20,892 nucleotides of DNA from Clostridia bacterium (GTDB lineage: Bacteria > Bacillota > Clostridia > Oscillospirales > CAG-272), in contig JAFTIV010000196.1 of the NCBI GenBank assembly GCA_017456685.1, positions 1-20,892 on the forward strand, in the 5' to 3' direction. The position numbers and the translations under genes are program-made. Positions 10,930-18,401 of this stretch are shown one piece after another. A model generated the notes under the pieces. The model did no database searches. It was not told the origin of the DNA and was given only the letters and a program-made list of their open reading frames with translations. Position 1 is the first letter of the stretch, and each line of letters starts with the position of its first letter.

Positions 10930-11694
10930 GTGATAATTAAAAATGATATTCCAATACTTGAATTTGACACCGACAAGGACGCGGTGTTAGCGCCAAATCA
11001 CGAGAAGCTTCCGCTGTCGCTTCCAGAAAGGTGCGTTTTCGCCTTTCTTGGTGAGTACATATATGAGTATGCAAGGGCGCACGGTGGCAAGCGCCTTGGC
11101 GAGTTCGAAAGCGCTACAAAAGCCTACCCTGTGTATGAAATAGAGCACAAGGGCGAGCGTGTTTGCCTTTGCCAAGCTCCCGTTGGAGCATCAGCCTCAG
11201 CGCAAATACTTGACTGGCTTATTGCTTATGGAGCGAGAAAAATCATCAGCGCGGGCTCGTGTGGCACGCTTTGCGATATTGATGAGGGTGTGTTTCTAAT
11301 CCCCTATAAGGCGCTAAGAGATGAGGGCGCCTCGTATCACTATGCACCGCCATCAAGGTTTATTGATATTAGCGAGCGCGCTCGTGGTGCGATAAAAAGA
11401 GCTCTAAGCGCACACGGCATATGCACAAAAGAGGTCGTTACATGGTCAACGGATGGCTTTTATAGAGAAACAAGGGACAAAATCGCCTACCGAATGGACG
11501 AGGGGTGTGAGGTCGTCGAAATGGAATGCTCAGCCCTTGCCTCGGTTGCCGAGCTTAGAGGCGCGTGCCTCGGTATGATTTTCTATACTGCCGATAGCCT
11601 TGCAAATGTAGAAAAATACGACAAGCGCTCTTGGGGTGGCAACGCAAACGAATACGCACTGACCCTGTGTCTTGATTCTGTAATTGAATTATAA
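10930..11694 (+). CDS. Nucleoside phosphorylase (PNP/UDP family)
   Basis: The protein has 254 residues from GTG 10930 (MIIKNDIPILEF). Members of this family cleave nucleosides with phosphate to give a free base and ribose 1-phosphate. Visible marks are the glycine-rich phosphate/nucleoside region SAGSCGTL (107-114), the ribose-binding motif VEMECSAL (196-203), and YTADSLANVEKY near the base-binding end. The protein is of the uridine/purine phosphorylase-like Firmicute type; which base it prefers cannot be told. It is divergent from the nucleoside hydrolase and probably belongs to the same salvage function. The next gene starts 11 nt downstream with its ribosome binding site overlapping this stop, so they form an operon. 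Confidence 0.85.
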   Translation: MIIKNDIPILEFDTDKDAVLAPNHEKLPLSLPERCVFAFLGEYIYEYARAHGGKRLGEFESATKAYPVYEIEHKGERVCLCQAPVGASASAQILDWLIAYGARKIISAGSCGTLCDIDEGVFLIPYKALRDEGASYHYAPPSRFIDISERARGAIKRALSAHGICTKEVVTWSTDGFYRETRDKIAYRMDEGCEVVEMECSALASVAELRGACLGMIFYTADSLANVEKYDKRSWGGNANEYALTLCLDSVIEL

Positions 11695-11705
11695 AGGAGA
11701 ACACC

Positions 11706-13301
11706 ATGCTAAAAGCACAAAATCCTATACTTTCGGGCTTTCATCCCGACCCCTCAATTTTAAGAGTAGGTGACGATTACTACCTTGCAACCTCTACCTT
11801 TCAATGGTTTGGTGGAGTTGCACTCTATCACTCTCGTGACCTTGTAAGCTGGGAGGAGCTCCCCTCACCGCTTCGTCGCGTATCACAGCTTGATATGGCT
11901 GGAAATCCAAACTCGGGTGGTGTGTGGGCGCCCTGCCTTTCGTATTGCGACGGCACATTTTATCTAATCTACACAAATGTTAAAAATTTCCACGGAATTT
12001 TTAAGGACACTCACAATTATCTTGTTACCACAAACGACCTTTACGGAGAGTGGAGCGAGCCTATATACCTCAATTCAAGTGGCTTCGACCCGTCACTCTT
12101 TCACGACGATGACGGAAGAAAATGGCTTGTTAATATGCGTTGGGACCATAGAGTGGAGAAGAACGATTTTTCGGGCATACTTATTCAGGAATACTCTCCA
12201 AGCGAGAAAAAGCTCGTTGGCGAGCCTCGCTTGATTTTTAAGGGCACAAGCATAGGCGCTACCGAGGCGCCCCACATATACAAGCTAAACGGCTACTATT
12301 ATCTAATGGTTGCCGAGGGCGGAACTATGTATAATCACGGAGTTCAAATGGCGCGCTCAAGTCAGCTCTTTGGACCATACGAGGCTGACCCTATGCCCCT
12401 TCTCACAACAAGAAATAATCCCGAAAGGCGCTATCAGCGCACAGGACATGCCTCTCTTATCGACACACCTCGCGGTGAATGGTTCGTTTCCTACCTTCTT
12501 GGCAGACCCGTTGGCGATAAAAAGAGATGTATTCTCGGCAGAGAGTGCGCAATTGCCAAGGTCGTTTGGGACGAAAATGGCTGGCTAAGGCTCGCAGACG
12601 GTGGAGTAGTGCCACCTGAGGAGTACACGGTTGACCTTGAAAAATCAAGCGTGCCCGAGCTTCCCGAGACTGACTATTTTAACGAAAAAGAGATACCCCC
12701 TCGCTATAAAACCCTTAGAATTCCACTTGATGAATTCGGCTCTCTTACCGAAAGAGAGGGCTATCTAAGGCTTTGGGGACACGAGTCTATAACAAGCTGG
12801 AATAAGCAGGCAATGGTCGCTCGTAGGCTTCAGCACCACCACGCAGAGGCAACAATCGAGATGGAATTCGCCCCTACGGACTTCCAAAAAATGGCGGGAC
12901 TTACCGTCTTTTACGACACATATAACTTCTTTTATCTCTACAAGTCCTATGATGACGAGCTTGGTGAGGTGCTTCGCATAATCGTGCGTGATAGCCTCAA
13001 ATTCTATAACCCACTTGGCGGAGCGATACAAATTCCAAAAAGCGAAAAAATCTGGCTTCGTGCAAGAATTGACAATCTCACACTTAAATTCTACTATTCA
13101 ATTGATAACAAGACCTACGAGCAGGTCGGTCCAGAGCTCGACTGCTCCAACCTCAGCGACGAGGCATATTGCGACATCGACCACGAGGGACATACAGGTA
13201 CCTTTATCGGTATGGCGTGTCAGGACCTCACTGGCGGAGCAAATAATACCCGCGCCTATGCCGACTTCGCATCCTTCACCTATAAGCACTATGATGAGTG
13301 A
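11706..13301 (+). CDS. GH43 beta-xylosidase / alpha-arabinofuranosidase (cytoplasmic)
   Basis: This 531-residue glycoside hydrolase family 43 enzyme has the architecture of Selenomonas-type beta-xylosidase. The five-bladed propeller is at residues 5-310, followed by a beta-sandwich C-terminal domain (about 325-531). The three catalytic residues are all present: base D15 in GFHPDPS, pKa-tuning D128 in GFDPSLF, and acid E187 in ATEAPHIY. Without a signal peptide it should work in the cytoplasm on imported xylo- or arabinoxylo-oligosaccharides, releasing xylose or arabinose from the non-reducing end. AAAGGAG at 11693-11699 precedes the ATG. The stop overlaps or abuts the next gene. Confidence 0.93.
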   Translation: MLKAQNPILSGFHPDPSILRVGDDYYLATSTFQWFGGVALYHSRDLVSWEELPSPLRRVSQLDMAGNPNSGGVWAPCLSYCDGTFYLIYTNVKNFHGIFKDTHNYLVTTNDLYGEWSEPIYLNSSGFDPSLFHDDDGRKWLVNMRWDHRVEKNDFSGILIQEYSPSEKKLVGEPRLIFKGTSIGATEAPHIYKLNGYYYLMVAEGGTMYNHGVQMARSSQLFGPYEADPMPLLTTRNNPERRYQRTGHASLIDTPRGEWFVSYLLGRPVGDKKRCILGRECAIAKVVWDENGWLRLADGGVVPPEEYTVDLEKSSVPELPETDYFNEKEIPPRYKTLRIPLDEFGSLTEREGYLRLWGHESITSWNKQAMVARRLQHHHAEATIEMEFAPTDFQKMAGLTVFYDTYNFFYLYKSYDDELGEVLRIIVRDSLKFYNPLGGAIQIPKSEKIWLRARIDNLTLKFYYSIDNKTYEQVGPELDCSNLSDEAYCDIDHEGHTGTFIGMACQDLTGGANNTRAYADFASFTYKHYDE

Positions 13302-13944
13302 TATGAAAAAGAGGCTAAAGAGCCTTGAAGCCCTTGGGTTTGAGAAGAGGGCAGGGGAGTATGTGTGCGAGCTTGAGCTGGTTGATGGCGAGATGCTTCT
13401 TTCTGTGACGGTTTCGCCAGAGGGGGAGATATCAAGCCGTGTAACCGATGCTGACACGGGCGAGGAATACACTCTACACCTTAGCGAGGCATCGGGGGCA
13501 TTCGTTGGCAGGGTGCGCTTTGAGTATGAGGGCGCAATGTCAAAAATTAGGGCGGTGCTTCTTAAGGGCTATCGCTTTGGAAGCCCTCAAGGTGCGCAAA
13601 TTATCGACTATGTGTCTAAAAAATATGGTGACGAGCTTGAGTTTTTGTGGGAGGATACCCCCGACAATGCAATTTATAGGCGTGCCGACACAGGCAAATG
13701 GTATTTGGCTATGCTCACTATAAAGCCGTCAAAAATAGGGCTTGCAGGAGAGGACAAAATCGAAATTATCGACCTTCACGCAGAGCCTGACACGATTGAA
13801 AAAATCGTTGATGGCGAAAGGATTTTCCCAGGCTATCATATGAACAAGCGACACTGGCTCACAATTCCGCTTGACGGACGGGTTGAAAGTGCGCAAATTT
13901 TTGAAATGATAGACGAAAGCTATCGACTTGCAAAAAAGAAATAA
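13294..13944 (+). CDS. MmcQ/YjbR family protein
   Basis: This protein of about 216 residues has two parts. The N-terminal part (about 1-90) is strand-rich and begins MKKRLKSLEALGFEKR. The C-terminal MmcQ/YjbR-type domain (about 95-216) contains DNAIYRRADTGKWYLAML and the hallmark YHMNKRHWLTIPLDG, ending with ESYRLAKKK. The YjbR fold resembles a DNA-binding fold, but the cellular role of the family is not established. Possible starts are ATG 13291, 13294 and 13303; 13294 overlaps the GH43 stop as ATGAGTGA, and 13303 lies just after it. The frame is open far upstream, but only as a shadow of GH43. It is last in the phosphorylase-GH43 operon and is followed by a strong palindromic terminator. 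Confidence 0.82.
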   Translation: MSDMKKRLKSLEALGFEKRAGEYVCELELVDGEMLLSVTVSPEGEISSRVTDADTGEEYTLHLSEASGAFVGRVRFEYEGAMSKIRAVLLKGYRFGSPQGAQIIDYVSKKYGDELEFLWEDTPDNAIYRRADTGKWYLAMLTIKPSKIGLAGEDKIEIIDLHAEPDTIEKIVDGERIFPGYHMNKRHWLTIPLDGRVESAQIFEMIDESYRLAKKK

Positions 13945-13970
13945 ATAGGGCTCGCGCGAGCCCTATTTTA
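13943..13970. terminator. Perfectly palindromic terminator
   Basis: A 13-bp perfect palindrome with arms AAATAGGGCTCGC / GCGAGCCCTATTT, followed by T-rich sequence on the plus strand. The A-run and T-run on opposite sides allow termination in either direction. It starts on the stop codon of the preceding gene. Confidence 0.85.
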
Positions 13971-13999
13971 ATTTAAAAAATCAAAAGATTTTTTACTTA

Positions 14000-14028
14000 T
14001 TGACATAACCGTGTATGTATGATAAAAT
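14000..14028 (+). promoter_or_regulatory. Promoter of the amidohydrolase operon
   Basis: Consensus -35 TTGACA at 14000-14005, 17-nt spacer, and -10 TAAAAT at 14023-14028. It is the best -35 in the window and predicts strong expression unless repressed. Confidence 0.87.
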
Positions 14029-14058
14029 GAAATTACAAATAAGCTTTTGAGGTGAATT

Positions 14059-15114
14059 ATGATAAACGAAAAGGTTATAGATACACACCTACATGTTGAG
14101 GGATGGACAAACGAAGAGAGCAATTTTGTCGATTGCTTTGAGCAATACAGAAACGAAATGGGGCTTTACGCGATAAATCTTTGCGCTGTACCAACCGTGC
14201 AAAGAAATGTGTGTAACAATATTCAATGCGCGCTTTATAAGCTTGCTCACGAAAATACCTATGCGCACGGCGGTCTTGACCACATAAAATGGCCAATTAG
14301 CGAGGATATGCCAGCGGGAATGGACCTTGTAACACAATATCGTGAGCTTATGGAAATAGGCTTTGATGGCATTAAAATGCTTGAGGCGAAGCCAAGTCAT
14401 CACAAGAAAAACGGGCTTGATTTAAACACTCCACCGCTTGATAGAGTGTTCGCTGAAATCGAAAGGGACGGCACTCATCTTATTCTCCACTCAAACGACC
14501 CCGAGGAGTTTTGGTATGAGAGCATGAAAGATCAGGTAAAGCCAGGCTGGTGGTATGGTGATGGAACATACGCAACGCACGAGCAGGTTTACGAGCAGAC
14601 CGAGAAAATGCTTGCAAATCACCCGAACATCAAGGTGACCCTTGCGCACTTCTATTTCTGTGGAAAAAGACCTGAAAAATTAGAGGCGCTTTTTGAAAAA
14701 TACCCCAATCTGTGTGTAGATATTACACAGGGCGGAGAGATGTACCACGCCTTTGAGGCAAATCACGACTTCTTTAGAGACTTCTTTATAAAGCACTCAA
14801 AAAGAATTCTTTTGGGTACTGACTCAACCTATCCTTGGGGCACAAATGTCTATAACTGGCTCATTGACCGCACCTATCGCTTTGTGGCAACTGACGACAA
14901 AATGAGTGGCTTTGGAGATAAGGAGCTTACAGGAATAAAGCTTCCCACCGAGGCGCGCGAGGACATACTTTGGCGCAACTTTGAGCGTCGCGTTGGAGAA
15001 AAGCCAAGAGAGATAAACAAGGATGCGCTCAGACGCTATATCGAGAAATATAAGCACCTAATGAGCGAGGACGAATGGACTAATCTAAAGCCAAGCATCG
15101 ATAAATATTTATAA
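14059..15114 (+). CDS. Amidohydrolase family protein, tandem copy 1
   Basis: This 351-residue TIM-barrel metal-dependent hydrolase is of the amidohydrolase-2 type (the family of ACMSD and related decarboxylases). The metal site is readable: DTHLH (H10, H12), H144 in LILHSNDP, H197 in LAHFYFCG, and D255 in LGTDSTYPWG. The segment GFDGIKMLEAKP (101-112) follows the third strand. No signal peptide is present. GAGGTGA at 14049-14055 supports the start. It is the first of three paralogues of almost equal length lying end to end. The substrate is unknown; lactone or amide hydrolysis, or decarboxylation, are all possible for this family. Confidence 0.87.
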   Translation: MINEKVIDTHLHVEGWTNEESNFVDCFEQYRNEMGLYAINLCAVPTVQRNVCNNIQCALYKLAHENTYAHGGLDHIKWPISEDMPAGMDLVTQYRELMEIGFDGIKMLEAKPSHHKKNGLDLNTPPLDRVFAEIERDGTHLILHSNDPEEFWYESMKDQVKPGWWYGDGTYATHEQVYEQTEKMLANHPNIKVTLAHFYFCGKRPEKLEALFEKYPNLCVDITQGGEMYHAFEANHDFFRDFFIKHSKRILLGTDSTYPWGTNVYNWLIDRTYRFVATDDKMSGFGDKELTGIKLPTEAREDILWRNFERRVGEKPREINKDALRRYIEKYKHLMSEDEWTNLKPSIDKYL

Positions 15115-15123
15115 GAGGATTTT

Positions 15124-16173
15124 ATGATACCAGAAAAAATTATCGACACACATATGCACATAGAGGCATGGGAGAATGACGAATATAGCTTTATTGACTG
15201 CTTCGAGGGACACAGAGAGCTCTCACCCCTTGCCTCGCTTAATATTTGCTGTCTGTCCGCTTCACAAAAGGGAGTTGTAAACAATATAATGGCAGGGCTT
15301 TATAAGCTTGCTCATCCCAACACCTACATACACGGTGCCCTTGACCACTTTATTCTGCCAATTACCGAGGAGGTAGAAGAGGGGACAGACCTTGTAACGC
15401 AATATCGCGAGCTTATGGAAATAGGCTTTGACGGAATTAAGCTGATAGAGGGCAAGCCAACCGCACTTAAGCCTCTTGGAGGTAATCTTAATCATGTTGC
15501 CCTTGACAAGGCTTATGCCGAGATGGAGAAGGACGGCACGCACATTGTCTTTCACATAAATGACCCTCAATATTTTTGGGAAAGACCGAACAGCGACGGC
15601 TGGTATTATGGAGATGGCACCTACCCAACCTATGACCAAATCCAAAGGCAGGCATACGCGCTTTTTGAGGCGCACCCACGCCTAAAGGCAACCCTTGCAC
15701 ACTTCTTCTTTTGCGGAGAAACGCCCGAGATTGTCGAGGAGCTTTTCGCAAAATACCCTAACCTGTGTGTGGATTTGACCCCAGGCTGTGAGATGTATCA
15801 CTCCTTTGAGGCAAATCACGCCTACTATAAGGAATTTTTCAAGCGCAACAGCGAAAGAATATTGCTCGGCACAGATGGTACCTTCCCTTGGTCAACAAAA
15901 AGTCATGTGTGGTGTATGGGAATTCTTTATGATTTTATAGCCACTACAAAGCAAAATATGGCATTTGATGATGAAATTCTTACAGGGCTTGGCATTGACG
16001 GCATAGAGAAGGAAAATATTCTTTGGCGCAACTTTGAGCGTCGCGTTGGTGAAAAGCCAAAGGAGATAAACAAGGACGCGCTTATTGCGTACTACGAAAA
16101 ATACAAGCGTTATATGTCTAAGGACACAATAGAGAGGCTTTCGCCATATCTTAAAAAATATTTAGGAGTATGA
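15124..16173 (+). CDS. Amidohydrolase family protein, tandem copy 2
   Basis: This 349-residue paralogue of copy 1 has the same complete metal site: H10 and H12 in DTHMH, H144 in VFHINDP, H193 in LAHFFFCG, and D251 in LGTDGTFPWS. The blocks KLAHPNTYIHGALDH, VTQYRELMEIGFDGIK and LWRNFERRVGEKP are shared nearly word for word with copy 1. The loop around residues 150-165 and the region after the final Asp differ most, which is where substrate is bound in the barrel. It starts 9 nt after copy 1 with AGAGGA before the ATG, and has only one base before copy 3. Confidence 0.87.
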   Translation: MIPEKIIDTHMHIEAWENDEYSFIDCFEGHRELSPLASLNICCLSASQKGVVNNIMAGLYKLAHPNTYIHGALDHFILPITEEVEEGTDLVTQYRELMEIGFDGIKLIEGKPTALKPLGGNLNHVALDKAYAEMEKDGTHIVFHINDPQYFWERPNSDGWYYGDGTYPTYDQIQRQAYALFEAHPRLKATLAHFFFCGETPEIVEELFAKYPNLCVDLTPGCEMYHSFEANHAYYKEFFKRNSERILLGTDGTFPWSTKSHVWCMGILYDFIATTKQNMAFDDEILTGLGIDGIEKENILWRNFERRVGEKPKEINKDALIAYYEKYKRYMSKDTIERLSPYLKKYLGV

Positions 16174-16174
16174 A

Positions 16175-17221
16175 ATGAGGAAAGTAATTGATAGTCATAT
16201 GCACCTTGACGAGTGGGGAAGCGAGGACTTTATCCCATTCTTTGACGAGTATCTTGCAAGAGAGGAAATTCACGCGGTAAACATTTGTGCAATTCCAATT
16301 GCTCAATCAAATGTATGTAATAATATAATGACCTGCTTTTATAAGCTTGCACACCCAGGCACCTATGCGCACGGCGGAATTGAGCTTATAAAAATTCCTA
16401 TCGACAATATGCCCGCAGAAATGGACGCACTCACTCAATATCACGAGCTTATGGAGATAGGCTTTGACGGCATTAAGATGCTTGAGGGCAAGCCGACGGA
16501 GCACAAGAGAATAGGCAAAAGCCTTAACCACCCGTCGCTAAATAAGCTTTATGCAGAGCTTGAAAAAGACGGCACACACCTTCTTATGCACATAAACGAC
16601 CCCGACGAGTTTTGGCACGAGGAAACAGCTCCGCAATGGGCAGTTGACAACGGCTGGGCGTACCTTGACGGAAGCTTTTCAAGCTACGAGGAAATTCAGC
16701 GTCAGGCAATAAAAATCCTTGAGGACCATCCAAAAATTAAGATAACCTTTGCGCATTTCTTCTTCTGCGGAAAGACTCCTGAGCTTTTAGAGGAGCTTTT
16801 TGCAAAATATCCCAACCTGTGTGTGGATTTGACACCAGGTGGTGAGATGTATGAGGCGTTTGCAGGCAACTATGAGTATTACAAGGACTTCTTTAACAAA
16901 TACTCAAAAAGACTTGTTTTTGGAACTGACCGTTGCTTCCCCGAGGAGCAATCCTATGCTAACTGGTGCTACGATATAGTTACAACCTTTGTCGGCACAA
17001 GCGAGACGAAAAAGGGCTATGGCGACAAGGAGCTTGTCGGTCTTGGACTTAGCGAGGAAAAGCAGGACGACATATTTTTTGCTAACTTCGAGCGCAGAGT
17101 AGGCAAGGAGCCAAAGCCTATAAACAAGGAAAAGCTCAAGGCTTATATAGAAAAGTATTCCTTTGCACTCACCGAGCAGGATATGGAAAAAATAAAGCCT
17201 CTTATGGAAAAATATCTATAA
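16175..17221 (+). CDS. Amidohydrolase family protein, tandem copy 3
   Basis: This 348-residue protein is the third paralogue. The metal site is intact: H8 and H10 in DSHMH, H139 in LMHINDP, H194 in FAHFFFCG, and D252 in FGTDRCFPEE. It lacks two N-terminal residues compared with the others, has a longer loop before the strand near residue 160 (EETAPQWAVDNGWAYLDG), and changes the residues after the final Asp from PW to PEE. It looks the most diverged in the pocket. TAGGAG inside the end of copy 2 serves as its ribosome binding site. A strong terminator hairpin follows at 17277. Confidence 0.87.
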   Translation: MRKVIDSHMHLDEWGSEDFIPFFDEYLAREEIHAVNICAIPIAQSNVCNNIMTCFYKLAHPGTYAHGGIELIKIPIDNMPAEMDALTQYHELMEIGFDGIKMLEGKPTEHKRIGKSLNHPSLNKLYAELEKDGTHLLMHINDPDEFWHEETAPQWAVDNGWAYLDGSFSSYEEIQRQAIKILEDHPKIKITFAHFFFCGKTPELLEELFAKYPNLCVDLTPGGEMYEAFAGNYEYYKDFFNKYSKRLVFGTDRCFPEEQSYANWCYDIVTTFVGTSETKKGYGDKELVGLGLSEEKQDDIFFANFERRVGKEPKPINKEKLKAYIEKYSFALTEQDMEKIKPLMEKYL

Positions 17222-17225
17222 GCAA

Positions 17226-17612
17226 AAAAGGACTTCGCTAAAGGATACCTTCCATAAAGCAGGCTTTACCAACAGCAAAAGGAGTACGGACGATTTTGTC
17301 TGTACTCCTTTTTACACGCCTTGCCATACAAGGTATAGTGTGTTACATCTTTTAGGTGTACTATCGGGCGGTAATGAAGATTCAAGTGATATGCCTCGCG
17401 TTTGCTCGGCGTGATATTTTTGCTTTGCAAAAGTGATATTGCTCCCGAGGGTCGCAGTGATATTCTATTCGCCTTGTCACTTCCAACGTGCTTGCTTCGC
17501 AAGCATCATATCATGTCCAAAGGACATATCACGCACGAAGTGCATATCACTCGCCGAAGGCGAATAGAGTTGGCGCACCTGCGATAAAGCAGGTGCGCCA
17601 AGAAGTCCTTTT
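17226..17612. repeat. 387-bp hairpin-rich element with terminal inverted repeats (MITE-like)
   Basis: The ends are a perfect 11-bp inverted repeat, AAAAGGACTTC at 17226-17236 and GAAGTCCTTTT at 17602-17612. The left inner part has four GTGATAT boxes (17386, 17411, 17433, 17457). The right inner part has ATATCAT/ATATCAC boxes at 17508, 17526 and 17544 with an exact 18-nt period. Each right-hand box is separated by a tiny hairpin: CTTGC/GCAAG, TGTCC/GGACA, GCAC/GTGC, TCGCC/GGCGA. The segments TCTATTCGCC (about 17464-17473) and GGCGAATAGA (about 17559-17568) can pair across the right half. No convincing protein is encoded. From general familiarity, similar GTGATAT hairpin strings occur as dispersed repeats in uncultured Clostridia, but I cannot count copies here. 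Confidence 0.7.
17277..17312. terminator. Terminator at the end of the amidohydrolase operon
   Basis: AAAAGGAGTAC pairs with GTACTCCTTTT, extended inward by GGAC/GTCT (one G-T wobble) around a 6-nt loop. The stem is 15 bp with T-rich ends on both strands, so it can stop transcripts from either side. It lies inside the repeat element. Confidence 0.8.
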
Positions 17613-17619
17613 GATTTTT
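17571..17619 (+). terminator. 12-bp GC-rich hairpin at the right end of the repeat element
   Basis: TGGCGCACCTGC / GCAGGTGCGCCA, perfect 12-bp stem with loop GATAAA, followed 10-15 nt later by TTTTGATTTTTTT. The distance to the T-run is longer than usual, so it may be a structural part of the element and not a true terminator. Confidence 0.5.
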
Positions 17620-17636
17620 TTAGACACCTGTGTCGA

Positions 17637-18401
17637 TTAAAGCACTATGTATGCGCAAACCGCGTTGTGGTCGGAGTAGTATTGACCGTTTACGGGTGTG
17701 TCCTCTACCAAATATGCTTCATCACATTCGCCATCACTAAAGATATAGTCAATTTTGACCTGCTTCTCGGGTGGAAGCCTACCGAAATCGTGGAAGGTTG
17801 GCGCAATACCGCTTGTGCAATCCTTACCACCGCGCGAGGCGAAAAAGTCACAAATAAAGCCTATCTCTGGCTCGTCGGGGGTCGCGTTAAAATCGCCCAC
17901 AAGCACGCATTTTTCGGTGTGAGCTGAGATGTACTCGCAAAGCGCCTTGGCTTCAACCATACGCGCACGAGAGCCTACATGGTCAAGGTGAGTGCAAATA
18001 AAGGTAAACGGAGCCTCGATTTCGTTGTGCTTTAAAAGCACAGAGGTGAACATTCTTGGGCAGTTACTGTGGTCCTCGCCAAAGTGAGAGCCGGGCTGAT
18101 GCGGGTCGGCAGATAGCCAGAGGTTTTCACACCTTATCATCTCAAAATCGCTTGTGCGGTAGGCGATAAGAGTGCTCTCTCCGTGATAATCCTTATCCCT
18201 GCCACAGCCAACAATTGTGTAGTCCCTAAGCTCCTTGCGCAGAAGCGCGCGCATAGAGTCCGTCACCTCTTGAAAGCCGATTATGTCGGGGCGCTCGTCC
18301 TCGATTGTCCTTATTGCCCTTGGGTATCTGCTCGAGAACGCATTTATTCCGTCGCCCGCGTTGTCGTACCTTAAATTAAAGCTCATTGCCTTTAGCTTCA
18401 T
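17637..18401 (-). CDS. Endonuclease/exonuclease/phosphatase (EEP) family protein
   Basis: This 254-residue protein carries every signature of the DNase I-like EEP fold: SFNLRYDNAGDG (N9), GFQEV (E45), CTHLDH (H138), GDFNATP (D170, N172), IDYIF (D218), and SDHNAV (D244, H245). These residues bind Mg2+ and attack a phosphoester. The family includes DNases, phosphodiesterases and phosphatases. The small cytoplasmic form next to glycosidase genes is common in Firmicutes and has no established substrate. The start overlaps the GH10-like stop by ATGA, and AAGGAG before it lies in the GH10-like gene, so translation is coupled. Confidence 0.9.
   Translation of the reverse strand: MKLKAMSFNLRYDNAGDGINAFSSRYPRAIRTIEDERPDIIGFQEVTDSMRALLRKELRDYTIVGCGRDKDYHGESTLIAYRTSDFEMIRCENLWLSADPHQPGSHFGEDHSNCPRMFTSVLLKHNEIEAPFTFICTHLDHVGSRARMVEAKALCEYISAHTEKCVLVGDFNATPDEPEIGFICDFFASRGGKDCTSGIAPTFHDFGRLPPEKQVKIDYIFSDGECDEAYLVEDTPVNGQYYSDHNAVCAYIVL

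Noticed and set aside
12988..13293. Long N-terminal extension of the YjbR-like protein
   Set aside because: It lies wholly inside the GH43 gene in another frame, with low-complexity Ser/Thr composition; the family domain starts after the GH43 stop.
17266..17502. Minus-strand open frame of 78 codons in the repeat element
   Set aside because: It covers the terminator hairpin and repeat boxes; no ribosome binding site or protein-like pattern.
17386..17568. Possible CRISPR array
   Set aside because: The repeated boxes are only 7 nt, are inverted between halves, and are separated by self-complementary hairpins instead of unique spacers.
17402..17587. Small open frame of 61 codons within the repeat element
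   Set aside because: It is made of the GTGATAT/ATATCAC hairpin string, has no ribosome binding site and has repeat-derived composition.
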